DNA of 5,578 bases from assembly GCA_900554835.1 (NCBI GenBank), contig USJD01000215.1, positions 1-5,578 on the forward strand. Direction: 5' to 3'. Positions 5,480 through 5,578 of this stretch are shown here, piece after piece; the stretch's first letter is position 1, and the number at the start of each line of letters is the position of its first letter. The position numbers were made by a program, and so were the translations under genes. This stretch comes from an uncultured Prevotella sp. Its GTDB lineage: Bacteria; Bacteroidota; Bacteroidia; Bacteroidales; Bacteroidaceae. The notes under the pieces were generated by a model. It was not told the origin of the DNA, did no database searches, and saw only the letters and a list, made by a program, of their open reading frames with translations.

Positions 5480-5578
5480 TATAATGTTCATTTTTAGAAA
5501 TATTATAATTTCATGGGATTTTATGTAACTACTCAGTCATCTTTATGCTTGATAAATAGCCCTTTAGTAAAATCTATG

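Larger units (their letters stand above)
5316..5578. other. Promoter-bearing spacer, right end of window
   Basis: This A+T-rich stretch holds the promoter and leader of the transporter operon and no convincing gene. The final three bases (5576-5578) are ATG, preceded by an A-rich segment typical of Bacteroidota starts, so a divergent plus-strand gene could begin there, but nothing beyond it can be read. No plus-strand promoter was identified. Confidence 0.35.

Overview
The window looks like chromosomal DNA of a gut or oral Bacteroidota, most likely the Prevotella/Segatella group. The reasons are an A-rich, mostly Shine-Dalgarno-poor translation start style, a clear Bacteroidota housekeeping promoter (TTG, 20 bases, TAcTTTTG) in front of the right-hand operon, a Bacteroidota-type signal peptide ending in M-A-Q, and proteins resembling those of this phylum. 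The genus is inferred from memory of families and was not searched.

Left part (1-1090): a small heat shock protein gene (Hsp20, minus strand, 117-557) with a probable terminator behind it (8-47) and a 533-base gene-free region in front of it. That region is the most interesting part of the window. On the minus strand it carries a perfect match to the sigma-54 (RpoN) promoter consensus at 768-783. Upstream of it lie three TGACA-type repeats (816-891) at positions where an enhancer-binding activator would sit. Downstream is a leader of about 200 bases with three AGCCGAA repeats, a stem-loop, and a weak A-U stem flanking the Shine-Dalgarno sequence. Together these suggest a chaperone gene under activator-dependent sigma-54 control, perhaps with a second, RNA-level layer.

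Middle part (1091-2471, plus strand): a 251-residue arginase-fold (ureohydrolase) protein of unknown substrate with its full set of metal ligands; a 331-base stretch holding a broken gene for a secreted protein (1968-2160, signal peptide then a frameshift); and a 97-residue protein with two four-cysteine zinc ribbons.

Right part (2511-5578, minus strand): a two-gene operon. The promoter near 5437-5467 drives an Fsr-type major facilitator transporter (4068-5315), followed after 45 bases by an NhaC-type Na+/H+ antiporter (2511-4022). It converges with the zinc-ribbon gene across a 39-base spacer. The last 263 bases hold the operon promoter and no visible gene. The window ends on an ATG that might start a divergent plus-strand gene.

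No CRISPR array, insertion sequence, tRNA or rRNA was seen. The genes are mostly ordinary; the possible novelty lies in the hsp20 control region.
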